DNA of 14,061 nt from the NCBI GenBank assembly GCA_964491625.1, contig CAZBIU010000171.1:1-14061 (forward strand). The letters run 5' to 3'. Below the pieces are notes generated by a model. It saw nothing but the letters and a program-made list of their open reading frames with translations. It had not been told where the DNA came from and made no database searches. This stretch comes from Fen-1118 sp964491625. GTDB lineage: Bacteria > Myxococcota_A > Polyangia > Fen-1088. Positions 13,390 through 14,061 of the stretch are shown in pieces (positions within the stretch are counted from its first letter, which is position 1; each line of letters starts with the position of its first letter). Made by a program: the position numbers and the translations under genes.

Positions 13390-14061
13390 CTACGGGGTCA
13401 CCATCAGCGGCACCGTACCCTTGACGGACCTGGCGTTGCCTTTCACGTCGCCGTCGAGGATGGTCACGGGCACGGGCGGCGTTAGCTGGAAGCGGTAGCC
13501 TTTGTTGTCGTCCGCCAGATCGACTTCCTGGCCCTTGTATTCGAGGTGCCGCACGTAATCCTCGGGCACGATGCCGTCGCGCACGTGCGCGCGATGCCGA
13601 ATCACGAAGCCCGCCAGGCGCAGGACCAAGTGGTTGTGCAGTCGGTGGCAGCCGCTGCTCTCGCCGCGTTTGACGGAACGGTAAGCCGCCGTACCGTGCG
13701 TCCGGATACGGTGGTCCATGAGCTCGGGCTCGCCCCGCTCGTTGCGTCCCTCGATCTGTAGGTGCGTGATGGCCACCAGCCCGTAGGCGGCGCGGTAGCC
13801 CGGCCCGATGACCTCGGACTTCGGCACCCAGGTGTCGCCTCGCTTGATGAGCAGCCTGCGGGTGGGCATGCCCGGCGACGGGTGCCAGGTCGGGGTGGCA
13901 AGGATCTCGGGCCACAGGGCATCGCCGGTCACGGACGCTTTGTACTTGAGTGCCATGGAGCCGTCGGATTGCTGAATCGTCTTCCAGCCGCCGATGGTGG
14001 TTGGCCAACGGCACAGGGCCACCTCGCGCTCGCCCACGCGCGCGTACAGCGTGAGGGTCGG
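13390..14061 (-). CDS. L,D-transpeptidase (YkuD-type), 5' end beyond the window
   Basis: The reading frame is open from the window edge (reading PTLTLYAR before the first possible GTG at 14037) to a TAG at 13390, so this is a partial gene. It matches the catalytic domain of L,D-transpeptidases that cross-link peptidoglycan or attach proteins to it: HRIRTHGTAAYRS with the His at 13696-13698, and the catalytic-Cys motif SSGCHRLHNH with Cys at 13648-13650, followed by LAGFVIRHR. The SxGCHRLHN form, instead of SHGCIRM, is the variant usual in Polyangia. The region after the active site (KGYRFQLTPPVPVTILDG) also fits that group. It is exported in all known members; its signal peptide would lie outside the window. 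Confidence 0.82.
   Translation of the reverse strand, partial: PTLTLYARVGEREVALCRWPTTIGGWKTIQQSDGSMALKYKASVTGDALWPEILATPTWHPSPGMPTRRLLIKRGDTWVPKSEVIGPGYRAAYGLVAITHLQIEGRNERGEPELMDHRIRTHGTAAYRSVKRGESSGCHRLHNHLVLRLAGFVIRHRAHVRDGIVPEDYVRHLEYKGQEVDLADDNKGYRFQLTPPVPVTILDGDVKGNARSVKGTVPLMVTP

Overview
The window is high-GC DNA that reads like a large-genome myxobacterium of the Polyangia type (Sorangium/Polyangium-like). This is inferred from the lipoproteins with long Gly/Ser spacers, the ECF sigma factors paired with a membrane TPR-like protein, the periplasmic 'GCP' protein family and the GHxxx-type L,D-transpeptidase. No rRNA, tRNA, IS element or CRISPR array was seen.

Left half (1-8650) is a polysaccharide-degradation and regulation region. 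A GH9 cellulase-type lipoprotein (41-2512, +) converges on an ECF sigma factor (2777-3358, -). The expected membrane partner of that sigma factor survives only as a frameshifted, truncated remnant (about 2590-2774). Divergent from it is a GH54 alpha-L-arabinofuranosidase lipoprotein (3541-5070, +). This converges on a second, intact copy of the module: sigma factor (5756-6370, -) and membrane TPR-like protein (5085-5768, -). Upstream of that sigma factor, in the same direction, lie a secreted barrel-like protein (6412-7512, -) and a concanavalin-fold lipoprotein (7547-8317, -).

The most useful new observation is a shared bipartite element, ACGGAAA-like box, exactly 12 nt, then GCCACT. It lies immediately upstream of both sigma genes and of the GH54 gene. 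The two sigma factors are nearly identical in their DNA-reading parts, so this looks like one small ECF regulon that feeds back on itself and drives the arabinofuranosidase.

Middle (8654-11446) carries a FliL-family protein with no other flagellar gene in view, preceded by a 730-residue surface lipoprotein. That lipoprotein has about 100 cysteines arranged as 14 CGxxGxxCC-type units and a near-perfect TATAAT promoter.

Right end (11556-13313) is a tight four-gene operon: ArsR-type regulator, SRPBCC/AHSA1 protein, DoxX-like membrane protein, DUF1801 protein. Two of its junctions are ATGA overlaps, and an 8-bp inverted repeat sits over its promoter. The window ends inside an L,D-transpeptidase gene (13390 to the edge, -) whose 5' end is missing.
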